A stretch of DNA of 64,000 nt, from the NCBI RefSeq assembly GCF_030269685.1, contig NZ_BSTT01000013.1, positions 1-64,000 of the forward strand. The letters run 5' to 3'. Source of the DNA: Actinomycetospora sp. NBRC 106378. GTDB taxonomy: Bacteria > Actinomycetota > Actinomycetes > Mycobacteriales > Pseudonocardiaceae. The position numbers were made by a program, and so were the translations under genes. Positions 47,959 to 55,893 of the stretch are shown here, piece after piece (the first letter of the stretch is position 1; every line of letters begins with the position of its first letter). Below the pieces are notes generated by a model that saw only the letters and a list, made by a program, of their open reading frames with translations, was not told the DNA's origin and did not search any database.

Positions 47959-49407
47959 GTGCTAGCGTCCCGGACCGTGCGGTCCCGGATCACGCTCGCC
48001 GTCGCCTCCGTCGCGACGTTCCTCGCGCTCGTCGTCTTCACCTCGACGCTGGCGACGATGCCGGCGACGGCCGCCGCACTCGGCGCGGGGCCGGAGGGCC
48101 AGGCCTGGATCCTCAGCTCGATGAGCATCGGGCTCGGGGTGGCGCTGCTGCCGGCGGGGGCGATCGCCGACGACCTCGGGCGGCGCCGCGCGCTGGTCCT
48201 CGGCTCGCTGGTGCTCGTGGTCGGCTCGGTGCTGTGCGCGGTCGCCCCGACCACGGCGGTGCTGGTCGCGGGCCGGATCGTCGCCGGGATCGGCGCTGCG
48301 GCGCTCGTCGCCGCGAGCCTGGGCCTGATCGGCCACGCCTATCCCGCCGGGACGCCCGACGCACCCCGCGCCAGCGGTATCTGGGGCGCCTCCCTGGGTG
48401 GCGGCATCGCGGTCGGACCGCTGCTCGCCACGGGCAGCGAGCGCCTCGCCGGGTGGACGGCGGAGTACTGGATCGAGGCGGTGCTGGCCGTCGGCCTCGC
48501 GGTGTGGGCACGGCTGGCGGTCGAGGAGTCGCGCGCCGACCGACCGCGTCCGGTCGACCTGCCCGGCGTGGCCCTGCTTGCGGTCGGGATCGCGCTGCTG
48601 CTGACCGGCCTGGTGGAGGCCCGGACCGGCGCGTTCCGGCCGGCGCCGGTCTCGCTGGTGGTCGGGGGTCTGCTCGTCCTCGTCGTGTGGCTGCTGGTCG
48701 AACGCCGCCGCGAGGCACCGATGATCGACCCGACGCTGTTCCGGTCCCCGCGCTTCCTCGCCATGATGCTGGCCGCGCTCGCCACCGGGATGGGCATCAT
48801 CGCGACGACGTCGGTGCTGCTCTCCGTCGCCGAGCGCGGCCTGCGGGCCTCGGCCCTGGCCGCCGCCGCGGTGCTGCTCGCGTGGTCGGTCACGAGTGTG
48901 GTCACCTCGCTGCTCGCCCGGCGCCTCCCGGCCTCCGTGAGCGGGCGCCTGCAGATGGCGGTGGCGCTCGTGGTGGTGGCGGTCGGCCAGGCGCTGCTGC
49001 TCGGGGCGACCCCCGACTCGTCGGTGTGGCGGTTCGTGCCCGGGCTGTTCGTGGCCGGCATCGCGAGCGGGGTGCTCAACGCCGCGTTCGGACGGGAGGC
49101 CGTGGCCAGCGTCCCGCCGGGACGGGCGGCGATGGGCAGCGGCGCGAACAACACGGCGCGCTACGTCGGGTCGGCGATCGGGACGACGGTGGTCGCCGTC
49201 ATCGCCACCCGCCCCGGCCTGCCGGCGGGACCGGTCGGCCTGCTCGGCGGCTTCGACGACGCCGTGGTGGTCGCCGGGATCTTTTCGCTGCTCGGCGCGA
49301 TCGCGGTGTTCGCCTGTCGCGGTCGGCGCGCCGAACAGGCATCCTTGAAGGATGGACAAGGCAGCGCTCGCCGAGACCCAGGGCCCCCTCAAGCAGCAGT
49401 ACCGTGA
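47959..49407 (+). CDS. MFS drug-exporter-like transporter
   Basis: A protein of about 480 residues with 12-14 predicted membrane helices. It has SMSIGLGVALLPAGAIADDLGRRRA (motif A region), AGRIVAGIGAAALVAASLGL and the motif-C-like GIWGASLGGGIAVGPLL, of the DHA2-type efflux group. Substrate unknown. GTG 47959 or GTG 47977 may be the start; the first would leave almost no leader. The 3' end overlaps the OsmC gene by 56 bp, in another frame. Control by the divergent HxlR regulator is likely. Confidence 0.85.
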   Translation: MLASRTVRSRITLAVASVATFLALVVFTSTLATMPATAAALGAGPEGQAWILSSMSIGLGVALLPAGAIADDLGRRRALVLGSLVLVVGSVLCAVAPTTAVLVAGRIVAGIGAAALVAASLGLIGHAYPAGTPDAPRASGIWGASLGGGIAVGPLLATGSERLAGWTAEYWIEAVLAVGLAVWARLAVEESRADRPRPVDLPGVALLAVGIALLLTGLVEARTGAFRPAPVSLVVGGLLVLVVWLLVERRREAPMIDPTLFRSPRFLAMMLAALATGMGIIATTSVLLSVAERGLRASALAAAAVLLAWSVTSVVTSLLARRLPASVSGRLQMAVALVVVAVGQALLLGATPDSSVWRFVPGLFVAGIASGVLNAAFGREAVASVPPGRAAMGSGANNTARYVGSAIGTTVVAVIATRPGLPAGPVGLLGGFDDAVVVAGIFSLLGAIAVFACRGRRAEQASLKDGQGSARRDPGPPQAAVP

Positions 49408-49876
49408 CGACCCGGAGTCGGCCACCGTCGTCCTCAAGGCCGACGGAGACCTCGACGGCTCCGGCATCGCGTGTCGCGTGCAGACCGCCCAGGCCATGGT
49501 CGAGGCCGGACTGCACCCCGCCACCGGCGGGACCGGAGAGCTCCTCTGCTCCGGCGACATGCTCCTCGAGGCCCTCGTCGCCTGCTCCGGGGTGACGCTC
49601 CGCGCGGTCGCCACCTCGATGGGCGTCGACGTCCGCGGCGGGACGATCCACGCCGAGGGCGACCTCGACTTCCGCGGCACGCTCGGCGTGTCGAAGGAGG
49701 CCCCGGTGGGCTTCAAGGACATCCGGCTCTCGTTCGACCTGGACACCGACGCCGACGACGACACCCTCGCCACGCTGCACAAGCTGACCGAGCGGTACTG
49801 CGTCGTCTACCAGACCCTCGTGCGCTCGCCCGAGGTGTCGCTGACCCTCGACAAGCGCGCCGCCGCGCAGGCCTGA
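49352..49876 (+). CDS. OsmC-family protein
   Basis: A 174-residue protein of the OsmC/Ohr fold. The two redox Cys regions are SGDMLLEALVACSGVTLRAV and LTERYCVVYQTLVRSPEV. The family detoxifies organic hydroperoxides; the Ohr-type versus YhfA/OsmC-type assignment is uncertain. ATG 49352 lies inside the end of the exporter gene, so the two may be co-translated. A perfect hairpin follows. Confidence 0.88.
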   Translation: MDKAALAETQGPLKQQYRDDPESATVVLKADGDLDGSGIACRVQTAQAMVEAGLHPATGGTGELLCSGDMLLEALVACSGVTLRAVATSMGVDVRGGTIHAEGDLDFRGTLGVSKEAPVGFKDIRLSFDLDTDADDDTLATLHKLTERYCVVYQTLVRSPEVSLTLDKRAAAQA

Positions 49877-49893
49877 CCACCACTCCCGCGAAC

Positions 49894-49943
49894 GACGAAC
49901 GGGCCGTTCATCACGATCTTCCGTGATGAACGGCCCGTTCGTC
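49894..49943. terminator. Perfect 22-bp hairpin between convergent genes
   Basis: GACGAACGGGCCGTTCATCA then CG, loop ATCTTC, and the exact complement form a 50-nt structure with no mismatch, 18 bp after the osmC stop and before the convergent flavohemoglobin stop. The inner part is itself palindromic (GAACGGGCCGTTC). A bidirectional terminator is the simplest reading. Confidence 0.8.
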
Positions 49944-49959
49944 CGTCGGTCGGGACCCG

Positions 49960-51780
49960 CTAGTCCGTGTGGTACGGGTCGTAGTGGATCTGCATGAACG
50001 GCGTCCCGGCGTCGAGCATCGCGGACACCGTCGAACGGACCATGGGCGGTGAGCCCGCCACCACGACCTGCCGGTCGGCCCACGCGCCATACCGGGCGAC
50101 GACCTCGCCGAGGGTGCCGGTCTCCGCGCCGTAGCGCCGGCCGTCCTCCTCGACGACGGGGACGACGGTGAGCCACGGGTTGTCCTGGGCCATGCGGCGC
50201 AGGGTGTCGATGTCGTAGAGCGAGCTCCACGTGCGGCCGCCGACGAACAGCGCGACCTTGCGGTCGGAGCCGTCGATCATCAGCTGCTCGATCAGCGCGC
50301 GGGCCGGGGCCAGGCCGGTGCCACCCGCGACCATGAGGAGGTCGGCGCGCGAGCGGGGGTCGAGCGTCATCTGGCCCATGGGCGGGCCGATGCGCCACAC
50401 GTCGCCGACCCGGGCGTGCGACACGATCGCCCGGCTCACCCAGCCGCCCGGGACCGTGTGGACGTGGAACTCCATCACGCAGTCGGCGCCCGGGGCGTTG
50501 GCCGGCGTCAGCGAGCGCCACATCCGCGGGCGCTGCGGCGTCTCCACGGTGACGTACTGGCCGGCCTGGTAGGGCACCGGCTGGCTGGTCTGCACCCGCA
50601 CGATCGCGAGGTCGGGCGCCACCCGGCGGTGCTCCATGACCCGGGCCATCCAGACGGCGGGTCCGCGCTCGGCGTCCGCGGCGTCGCGCATCGCCTGCGA
50701 GACGACGCCGTACGCGCCGATCCACGCGTTCTTGACCTCGGCCGTCCACAGCGGACCCGCGATCTCACCGAGGGCGCCGAGGAGGGCCTCGCCGACCCGG
50801 TCGTAGTGCTCGCCGATGACGCCGAACTTGCGGTGGTCGCGACCGAGCTGGCGCAGGAAGATGCTGAGCTCGTCGGGTCGGTCGACCATCTGCACGACGT
50901 GGATGAGCGCGCGCAGCAGGCGGGTGCGCTGCAGCTCCATCGTGACCGGGAAGAGCTCGCGGGTCTCCGGGGCGATCCGGAAGAGCCAGCCGTAGAACAG
51001 CTGCGTCAGCTCGTCGGCGCGCGGGGCGACCGCCTCGAAGCTGGAGCGGATGATCGCCACCATGTCCGCGGCGTCGTTCGACGGCGCGGCGGCCTCCCGG
51101 GGCTGGGGCAGGCCGACGCCCTCGGGCACCACGTGGTTGGGGCCGGGGGCGGAGAGCGCCGTGGTGCGCGGCGGCTCGTCGTGGCGCGGCGCGGCCCAGG
51201 CGTCGGAGGAGTAGCCCGGGTCGGAGCCGTAGCCGCCGTACCCGCCGGTCTCGTAGCCGCCGGTCTCGTACCCGCCGGGTGCGTAGCCCCCGGCGGACGG
51301 ACCGCCGGCGGAGTGGCCACCCGAGGACCAGGGGTCCGCGCCGTGCGACCCGGTCGCGTACCCGCCGGTCTCGTAGCCGCCGGTCTCGTACCCGCCGGAG
51401 TAGGGGCCCGGCTCCGGTCGCGCCGAGGGCAGCGAGGCGGGCGGGAAGGCGGTGCTGCGGGGCGGAGGCGGGGGAACGGCCCCGCGACCCTGGGGGTGGC
51501 TCATCGTCGTCCCGTCGTCGCGCCGGTCGTCGGCGATGTCGAACACGGCATCGTCGGGGTCGTAGGCCCCGCCGCTGTACGGGGTGCGGCCCGACCCCGG
51601 CGTGCTGTCGAACGGTCCGGCGCCGAACGAATCCCGGCCGGGGACCGCGGACCGGTCGAGCGCCGCAGCGCCCCAGTTCCCGGGCTGGTCCCCGGGCACC
51701 CGGCCCTCGCGGGGAGGTCCCGCGGGTCCGACGGGGCCGTGACGGCCCGCGTCCGGACCGTTGTTCCTCGCTGCGGTCAC
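49960..51780 (-). CDS. Flavohemoglobin-like protein (globin plus FAD/NAD reductase)
   Basis: A protein of about 606 residues. The N-terminal 220 residues are low-complexity (Pro/Gly/Tyr, with tandem ETGGY units). A globin domain (about 230-370) follows: FYGWLFRIAPETRELFPVTM, with the likely proximal His in LGRDHRKFG near 315. The FAD domain has MARVMEHRRVAPDLAIVRVQ and RMWRSLTPAN, where R-S-L-T replaces the usual R-x-Y-S; the NAD domain has MVAGGTGLAPARAL near 490. Such proteins oxidise NO to nitrate or act as haem reductases. GTG 51780 has GGAGTCGACC upstream; ATG 51798 and ATG 51504 are alternatives. A nitric oxide synthase lies 1.4 kb away. Confidence 0.88.
   Translation of the reverse strand: MTAARNNGPDAGRHGPVGPAGPPREGRVPGDQPGNWGAAALDRSAVPGRDSFGAGPFDSTPGSGRTPYSGGAYDPDDAVFDIADDRRDDGTTMSHPQGRGAVPPPPPRSTAFPPASLPSARPEPGPYSGGYETGGYETGGYATGSHGADPWSSGGHSAGGPSAGGYAPGGYETGGYETGGYGGYGSDPGYSSDAWAAPRHDEPPRTTALSAPGPNHVVPEGVGLPQPREAAAPSNDAADMVAIIRSSFEAVAPRADELTQLFYGWLFRIAPETRELFPVTMELQRTRLLRALIHVVQMVDRPDELSIFLRQLGRDHRKFGVIGEHYDRVGEALLGALGEIAGPLWTAEVKNAWIGAYGVVSQAMRDAADAERGPAVWMARVMEHRRVAPDLAIVRVQTSQPVPYQAGQYVTVETPQRPRMWRSLTPANAPGADCVMEFHVHTVPGGWVSRAIVSHARVGDVWRIGPPMGQMTLDPRSRADLLMVAGGTGLAPARALIEQLMIDGSDRKVALFVGGRTWSSLYDIDTLRRMAQDNPWLTVVPVVEEDGRRYGAETGTLGEVVARYGAWADRQVVVAGSPPMVRSTVSAMLDAGTPFMQIHYDPYHTD
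51241..51398 (-). repeat. Duplicated 38-bp unit in the flavohemoglobin N-terminus
   Basis: The same 38 bases (CCCGCCGGTCTCGTAGCCGC and on) occur at 51241-51278 and 51361-51398, exactly 120 bp apart. Each encodes G-G-Y-E-T-G-G-Y-E-T-G-G. Further weaker GGY units lie between and beside them. The spacing is a multiple of three, so the reading frame survives copy-number change. Confidence 0.85.
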
Positions 51781-52020
51781 GTCCGGTCGACTCCTCATCT
51801 CACGATGACTCGCTCGCCCCCCGCCCGGGCCACCCTGGCGGTGGGCACTGTGGCGCGACGCTACTCCGCGTCCCGCCACGATCGAGCAGGGTGGCACACG
51901 GTGCGGCCAGCGTACGGCCACGACCGGTGAACGGCGATGCACGGACCGCCGTCGTGGGACCCCGGACGATCGATCGTCACTGGTCGTGGCGGGTCGACCG
52001 TTCTTCCGGTGACGTGATCG

Positions 52021-52758
52021 TCACTCGTCCGGGGAGAGGGTGTCCCGGTCGTCGGGGTCGAGGTCGGGGCGCGTCGACGCGGCGGGGGCGGTGTCCGGGG
52101 CGTCGGTCCCGGCGCTCCGGGTCGGCAGCGCGGACCGCTCGGCGACGGGGCGCGGTGCCGCCGACGAGGACGCGGCGGTCGTCGTGGACCGCGGCGTGGC
52201 CGAGCGGGTGACGGTGGGGCGCGGCGGCCGGGTGGGCCGCGGGGTCGAGCTCCGCGTGGGGCGCGGCGGTCGCGTCGTCGTGGTCGTCGGCGCCGGCGGG
52301 GTGGAGGTGGAGCGCGACGTTCCCGACGACGGGGCGGGTCGGCCGGGCGCGTCGTCCTCGTCGGCCGCGCGCTCCTCCGGCCGGATGAGGTCGGCGCCCG
52401 CGACGGCGGGGTCGAGATCGGCCGTCCGCGGCGTGTCGCCGGACGTCGCGGTCGGCAGTTCGGTCCCCGGGTCGGCGATGACCGGGGAGGGGGCGGCGGG
52501 CAGCTGGCCCTCCGCACCGGTCGGCGTGAGCCCGAGGGCGAGGCCGACCCCGCCGACGCTGAGGGCGCCGAACGCGGCCACGGCCGCCGGGAGGGCCGTC
52601 GACCGGCGGCGCCGCCGCCGGCGCGCCCGTGGCGCGGCCTCGTCGAGGAGAGCGGCCATCTCGTCGGCCTGGGCGCGCAGGTCGCCCGCGCGCACGCGTC
52701 CGCGCGTGCCGCCCCAGGAGCCCGCACCGTGCGTGCGACTCCGTCCGGTTCGGCTCAC
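52021..52758 (-). CDS. Single-pass membrane protein with Thr/Pro-rich tail
   Basis: A 245-residue protein, not recognised as a named family. The basic cytoplasmic N-terminus (about 1-52, with R-A-R-R-R-R-R-R-R-S before the helix) is followed by one transmembrane segment (about 55-75, AAVAAFGALSVGGVGLALGL) and an extracytoplasmic tail rich in Thr, Pro, Ser and Arg (about 80-245). GTG 52758 has GGGAGGCCACGG upstream. It separates the flavohemoglobin and nitric oxide synthase genes. It may be an anti-sigma-like or cell-wall-spanning protein, but no diagnostic motif is present. Confidence 0.65.
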   Translation of the reverse strand: MSRTGRSRTHGAGSWGGTRGRVRAGDLRAQADEMAALLDEAAPRARRRRRRRSTALPAAVAAFGALSVGGVGLALGLTPTGAEGQLPAAPSPVIADPGTELPTATSGDTPRTADLDPAVAGADLIRPEERAADEDDAPGRPAPSSGTSRSTSTPPAPTTTTTRPPRPTRSSTPRPTRPPRPTVTRSATPRSTTTAASSSAAPRPVAERSALPTRSAGTDAPDTAPAASTRPDLDPDDRDTLSPDE

Positions 52759-53205
52759 CCGTGGCCTCCCACCGTCGGTCTCGTCACGCTGGGTTCTCGT
52801 GACGACTACTGCCGGTCGCTGATGAGGGTGCCAGAGGTCCGGGGTCCCCGTCGCGCCCACCCGACACGGAGAGCACCAACGGGTGACGCAGGGTGAGAAG
52901 GTCCCGCCCTCCCGGGCGCATCGGGCGACCCCCTACAGTGGGCCGGTGTGACAGGTCACGAACGGGTTTCGGCTGCGCTGCCCGAGTGGCCGATCGGCCG
53001 AAAGGTCGATCGTCAGGGCCCGGATCGCGCATGACGTGAGTCCGAACGGCGAGATCCGCTGTAGGGGCGAGTCGGTGAGGATGGAGTCGGGCGCGCGGGG
53101 GTCCGGCTCGGACGTCGTCACCGACGACGTGCACGACTCAGATGTCGACGACGTCGCTGCAGAACTCGGCGACGGAGGCAGGACCTCGGAGCACACGGAG
53201 GTGGC
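52759..53205. other. Divergent region upstream of nitric oxide synthase
   Basis: About 450 bp between divergent starts. TACAGT at 52934-52939 is a possible -10 box for rightward transcription, and just after it lies the palindrome GTGAC-AG-GTCAC (52948-52959), which would overlap the transcription start and could bind a regulator. No convincing small gene was found. Confidence 0.4.
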
Positions 53206-54789
53206 ATGGCGCGCGGGATGGCCACGATGGCCGTCGTCGGGACCTCGGCGGACGCCGACCCGGTGGACGCCGCGACCACGGCGGTGGCGCCCGACCCCGC
53301 CGGGGCTGCGGTGGACGCGACGGGTGACCCCGATCCGGTGAGCGTGACGGGCACGTCCGTCCGGCCCGTCCCGGCTTCCCGGGCCGCCGACCCCGGGGTC
53401 GCCACGGCCCCGCTGATCGCCGCCGCGGTCCCCGTGTCGCCCACGCCCGCCACCCCGGCTCCCCAGCCGGCTCCCTCGGTCCAGCCGGCCACCCCGGCCC
53501 AGCCGGCCGCCCCGGCCCCGGCCGCCGTCGTGACCGAGCGCCCGCGCCCGCGGCCCCGACCGACGACGCCGGCCCCCGCGGAGGCCGCCGGTCCGTGGGG
53601 CGCTCCGGCGGCCGACCGGGCCACCACGGTGCCCCCCGTCGACCCGGCCGAGGCCGAGGAGTTCCTCCGCCAGTTCTTCGCGGAGGCCGAGGAGCCCGGC
53701 GCGACGACGGTCAAGGGCGCGGCCGCCGCGCCGGTGACCCTCGACGAGCGGATCGCCGCCGTCCGCGAGGAGATCGCCCGCACCGGCACCTACGTGCACA
53801 CCGCCGCCGAACTGACCTTCGGCGCCCGCGTCGCGTGGCGGAACTCGGCCCGCTGCATCGGGCGGCTCTACTGGCGCAGCCTGCACCTGCGCGACCGGCG
53901 CCACGTCACCGCGCCCGAGGAGGTCGCCGCCGAGTGCGTCGGTCACCTCGACGAGGCGACGCGGCGCGGCCGCATCCGCTCCACGATCACGATCTTCGCG
54001 CCCGACACCCCGACCGCCCCGGGGCCGCGCATCTGGAACGAGCAGCTCGTCCGGTACGCCGGCTACCGCACCGGGGGCCGGGTGCTCGGCGATCCCCGCC
54101 ACGTCGGGTTCACCGACCACGCACGCTCCCTCGGCTGGGTGCCGCCGTCGCCGATGGGGCGCTTCGACGTGCTGCCGCTGGTCGTCTCCGGGGGCGGGGA
54201 GTGGGCCGAGAAGGGCCCGCAGTTCCACGAGGTGCCGGCCGCGTCCGTGCTCGAGGTGGACCTGCACCACCCCGACCACACCTGGTTCGCCGACCTCGGC
54301 CTGCGCTGGCACGCCCTGCCGGTCATCAGCAACATGCGCCTCGACATCGGGGGCGTCTCCTACCCGGCCGCGCCCTTCAACGGCTGGTACATGGCGACCG
54401 AGATCGGCGCGCGCAACCTCGCCGACGCCGACCGGTACGACATGCTCCGCGAGGTCGCCGAGAAGATGGGCCTCGACACCTCCAGCGACCGCACCATGTG
54501 GCGCGACCGTGCCGCGGTGGAGCTCACCCTCGCCGTGCAGCACTCCTTCGACGTCGCCGGCGTGTCCATGGCCGACCACCACGGCGAGTCGGAGCGCTTC
54601 CTGCGCCACCTCGAGCGCGAGGAGCAGGCCGGCCGGTCGTGCCCCGTGGACTGGAGCTGGATCGTCCCGCCCATCTCCGGCGGGCTCACGCCGGTGTTCC
54701 ACCGGTACTACGACGAGCCGACCGACACCGGCCCGATGTTCCGCGTCGACCCGCAGGCGGCCGCGCGGGGTCAGGGCTGCCCGATCTGA
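53206..54789 (+). CDS. nos: Nitric oxide synthase oxygenase (bacterial NOS)
   Basis: A 527-residue protein whose C-terminal 380 residues are a bacterial NOS oxygenase, converting arginine to citrulline and NO. Diagnostic blocks: RVAWRNSARCIGRLYWRSL with the haem-ligand Cys217, IRSTITIFAPD, IWNEQLVRYAGYR, WVPPSPMGRFDVLPLVV, APFNGWYMATEIGARNLAD, DRAAVELTLAVQHSFDVAGV, SMADHHGESERF and SWIVPPISGGLTPVFH. It lacks a reductase domain, as is normal in bacteria. Unusual is a leader of about 145 residues rich in Ala/Pro/Val (bacterial forms are commonly about 360-400 residues long). ATG 53206 has ACGGAGG upstream. The neighbouring flavohemoglobin may remove NO or supply electrons. Confidence 0.95.
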   Translation: MARGMATMAVVGTSADADPVDAATTAVAPDPAGAAVDATGDPDPVSVTGTSVRPVPASRAADPGVATAPLIAAAVPVSPTPATPAPQPAPSVQPATPAQPAAPAPAAVVTERPRPRPRPTTPAPAEAAGPWGAPAADRATTVPPVDPAEAEEFLRQFFAEAEEPGATTVKGAAAAPVTLDERIAAVREEIARTGTYVHTAAELTFGARVAWRNSARCIGRLYWRSLHLRDRRHVTAPEEVAAECVGHLDEATRRGRIRSTITIFAPDTPTAPGPRIWNEQLVRYAGYRTGGRVLGDPRHVGFTDHARSLGWVPPSPMGRFDVLPLVVSGGGEWAEKGPQFHEVPAASVLEVDLHHPDHTWFADLGLRWHALPVISNMRLDIGGVSYPAAPFNGWYMATEIGARNLADADRYDMLREVAEKMGLDTSSDRTMWRDRAAVELTLAVQHSFDVAGVSMADHHGESERFLRHLEREEQAGRSCPVDWSWIVPPISGGLTPVFHRYYDEPTDTGPMFRVDPQAAARGQGCPI

Positions 54790-54802
54790 GTGCCCCTCCC
54801 GC

Positions 54803-54859
54803 GTGGCAGGAAAGCGTCGTTGCTGTCGTCCCGTGACAGCAACGACGCTTTCCTGCCAC
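54803..54859. repeat. 57-nt perfect hairpin, copy 2
   Basis: Identical base for base to 9709-9765: two 25-bp arms and loop GTCCCGT. The flanks are also similar (CCGC before, GGGG after). Here it lies between the NOS stop and the convergent methyltransferase gene, so both copies sit at gene ends. Confidence 0.9.
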
Positions 54860-54860
54860 C

Positions 54861-54916
54861 GGGGTTGGGTCACCGGGGTTGGGTCACCGGGGTCGGGTCA
54901 CCGGGGGTGGCTCACC
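54861..54916. repeat. Four 14-bp tandem repeats after the hairpin
   Basis: GGGGTTGGGTCACC occurs twice, then GGGGTCGGGTCACC, then GGGGGTGGCTCACC, running into the stop codon of the methyltransferase at 54912. The repeat starts one base after hairpin copy 2. Its role is unknown; slippage during replication would explain it. Confidence 0.75.
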
Positions 54917-55892
54917 CGACGTCGGCCACCAGCCAGCCGCCGTGGTGCTCGTCCACCCGGTAGGGCAGGCCGGTGCGCTCGCCCAGCGCCACGAGGTCGT
55001 CGGGCGTGAAGCGACGCAGGTGCCCGAACACGGGGTCGGGCGTCTCCTCGTACGGCACCGCGACGACCAGCCGGCGACGGGCCACGCGCACCATCTCGTC
55101 CACGATCGCCGCCGACTCGCTCGCGGGTAGGTGCTCGAGCAGGTGGATCGCGGTCACGGTGTCCACGGAGGCGTCGGCCAGCGGGACGGCGCGCGCGTCG
55201 CAGGCGAGGGTGTGGAGCCGGTCGGCGGCGGCCGGGACGACGCCCGCACGCGCGACGGCGGCGAGCAACGTCATCGTGCCGGGCGTGTGGTCGGTGGCGA
55301 CGACGTCGAGGCCCCGCTCGGCCATGAGCAGCGGCAGGAACCCGAAGCACGCGCCGAGGTCGGCCACCGTACTGCCGCGCACCTCGTCGAGGGCCCGTGC
55401 GTGGACCGGGGCGAACCCCGCCAGCGAGGACTCCGGGGGCAGGCCGACGGTCGGCGCGGTGCGCGGGTGGCGCAGGACGGCGAGCGAGTTGGCGTAGAAC
55501 GTCGCCCAGGCCGTGAGCGGGTCGAGGACGGTCGAACGGACGATGCCGGTCACCACCCGCTCGAACAGCGGCGCGGAGTCGACGACGGCACCGAGCTCGT
55601 CGGCGACGAAGGTGGACACGTCGTCGTCGAGCTCGTCGGGCCGGAAGCGGTGCAGCACCAGCAGGCGGTCGCCGAGCCGGTGGACCTCGAAGCGCTCCGT
55701 GACGAGGTCCGGTGTGCGGCCCTCGGCGAGCCGCACCGGGACCGCGGCCCGGTCGAGATGACAGACGACCACGGGGCCGTTCTCCCACCGCCCGGGATGA
55801 CCCGGGGCGAGCGGGTCGATCCGCAGCGAGCCCGCCGCGGGCGTCAGGGTCCCGCCCACGTCGGTCGAGCTCCGCTGCGCTGCGTCTCCCAC
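54912..55892 (-). CDS. mftM: SAM-dependent methyltransferase, candidate MftM
   Basis: A 326-residue class I methyltransferase. The SAM site is TVADLGACFGFLPLLMAERG (about 172-190), with VVATDHTPGTM, ACDARAVPLADASVDTVTAI and LLEHLPASESAAIVDEMVRV. A 150-residue N-terminal domain with RWENGPVVVCHLDRAAVPVR precedes it, unlike plain small methyltransferases. It is two bases after the VWA gene stop and ends the dehydrogenase-MoxR-VWA operon near mftABC. That context fits the mycofactocin-glycan methyltransferase MftM, but the assignment is inference. Confidence 0.62.
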   Translation of the reverse strand: MGDAAQRSSTDVGGTLTPAAGSLRIDPLAPGHPGRWENGPVVVCHLDRAAVPVRLAEGRTPDLVTERFEVHRLGDRLLVLHRFRPDELDDDVSTFVADELGAVVDSAPLFERVVTGIVRSTVLDPLTAWATFYANSLAVLRHPRTAPTVGLPPESSLAGFAPVHARALDEVRGSTVADLGACFGFLPLLMAERGLDVVATDHTPGTMTLLAAVARAGVVPAAADRLHTLACDARAVPLADASVDTVTAIHLLEHLPASESAAIVDEMVRVARRRLVVAVPYEETPDPVFGHLRRFTPDDLVALGERTGLPYRVDEHHGGWLVADVG

Positions 55893-55893
55893 G

